Shown here: positions 22,389 to 22,821 of the stretch, piece after piece | Layout: the number at the start of each line of letters is the position of its first letter | Numbering within the stretch: position 1 is the first letter of the stretch | NCBI GenBank assembly: GCA_004557505.1 | Contig: SFGZ01000021.1 | Location: 1 to 22,821 of the forward strand | Direction of reading: 5' to 3' | Length of the DNA: 22,821 bases | DNA from: Coriobacteriaceae bacterium | Lineage (GTDB): Bacteria; Actinomycetota; Coriobacteriia; Coriobacteriales; Atopobiaceae | Notes under the pieces: model-generated | What the model was told of the DNA's origin: nothing | Database searches by the model: none | What the model saw: only the letters and a program-made list of their open reading frames with translations | Translations under genes and position numbers: made by a program

Positions 22389-22821
<433 letters not shown>

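Overview
The window is a stretch of a high-GC Gram-positive chromosome. Much of it runs around 60-70% GC, with GTG starts, purine-rich Shine-Dalgarno sites and a SEC-C tailed SecA. Three things together point to a host-associated actinobacterium, most likely a member of the Coriobacteriia (Olsenella/Atopobium/Collinsella-like): an LXG-type (T7SSb) effector cassette, a YSIRK-like/LPXTG cell-wall protein, and a large ATPase regulator with a BTAD domain. The taxonomic call is an inference; no 16S sequence is present. Almost everything is read on the minus strand; the only convincing plus-strand gene is the DeoR-type regulator at 8511-9344.

Layout. (1) 1-2585: a type VII effector cassette. In transcription order it holds a WXG100-like Lap1 protein, a helical Lap2-type protein, an LXG toxin with a DUF4474-like C-terminus, and a truncated lipoprotein. 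The first three genes overlap by ATGA. (2) 2777-8113: a carbohydrate operon with an ascorbate (Ula)-type PTS (EIIA, EIIB, EIIC), a membrane protein of unknown role, a SIS-domain sugar-phosphate isomerase, a DHDPS/KDG-aldolase-family lyase and a KDPG-aldolase-family lyase. It faces the DeoR regulator across a 397-bp AT-rich control region full of repeats. (3) 9588-13654: an Rrf2-type regulator followed by a large surface adhesin gene that is out of frame at a G8 tract near its start and again near its 3' end. The regulator itself carries a G9 tract in its last codons. (4) 13655-14028: an intergenic region with a nested 78-bp palindrome. (5) 14029-18820: secA-prfB-yitT, tightly packed. (6) 18977-21979: a 1000-residue ATPase/BTAD regulator with reversed domain order. 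(7) 22183-22821: the 3' end of an rRNA operon (23S end, 5S, strong terminator).

How the genes work together. The PTS should import and phosphorylate a sugar or sugar acid. The SIS protein would isomerise it, and one or both aldolases would split a 2-keto-3-deoxy acid to pyruvate plus an aldehyde, with the DeoR protein controlling the system. The Rrf2-adhesin pair looks like a contingency locus: homopolymeric G tracts sit in the regulator's tail and just after the adhesin's signal peptide, so slipped-strand mispairing could switch surface display and alter the regulator. A second notable point is the release factor RF2, whose stop-codon-reading tripeptide is Ser-Pro-Thr instead of Ser-Pro-Phe.

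No transposase, integrase, CRISPR array or tRNA gene was recognised in the window.
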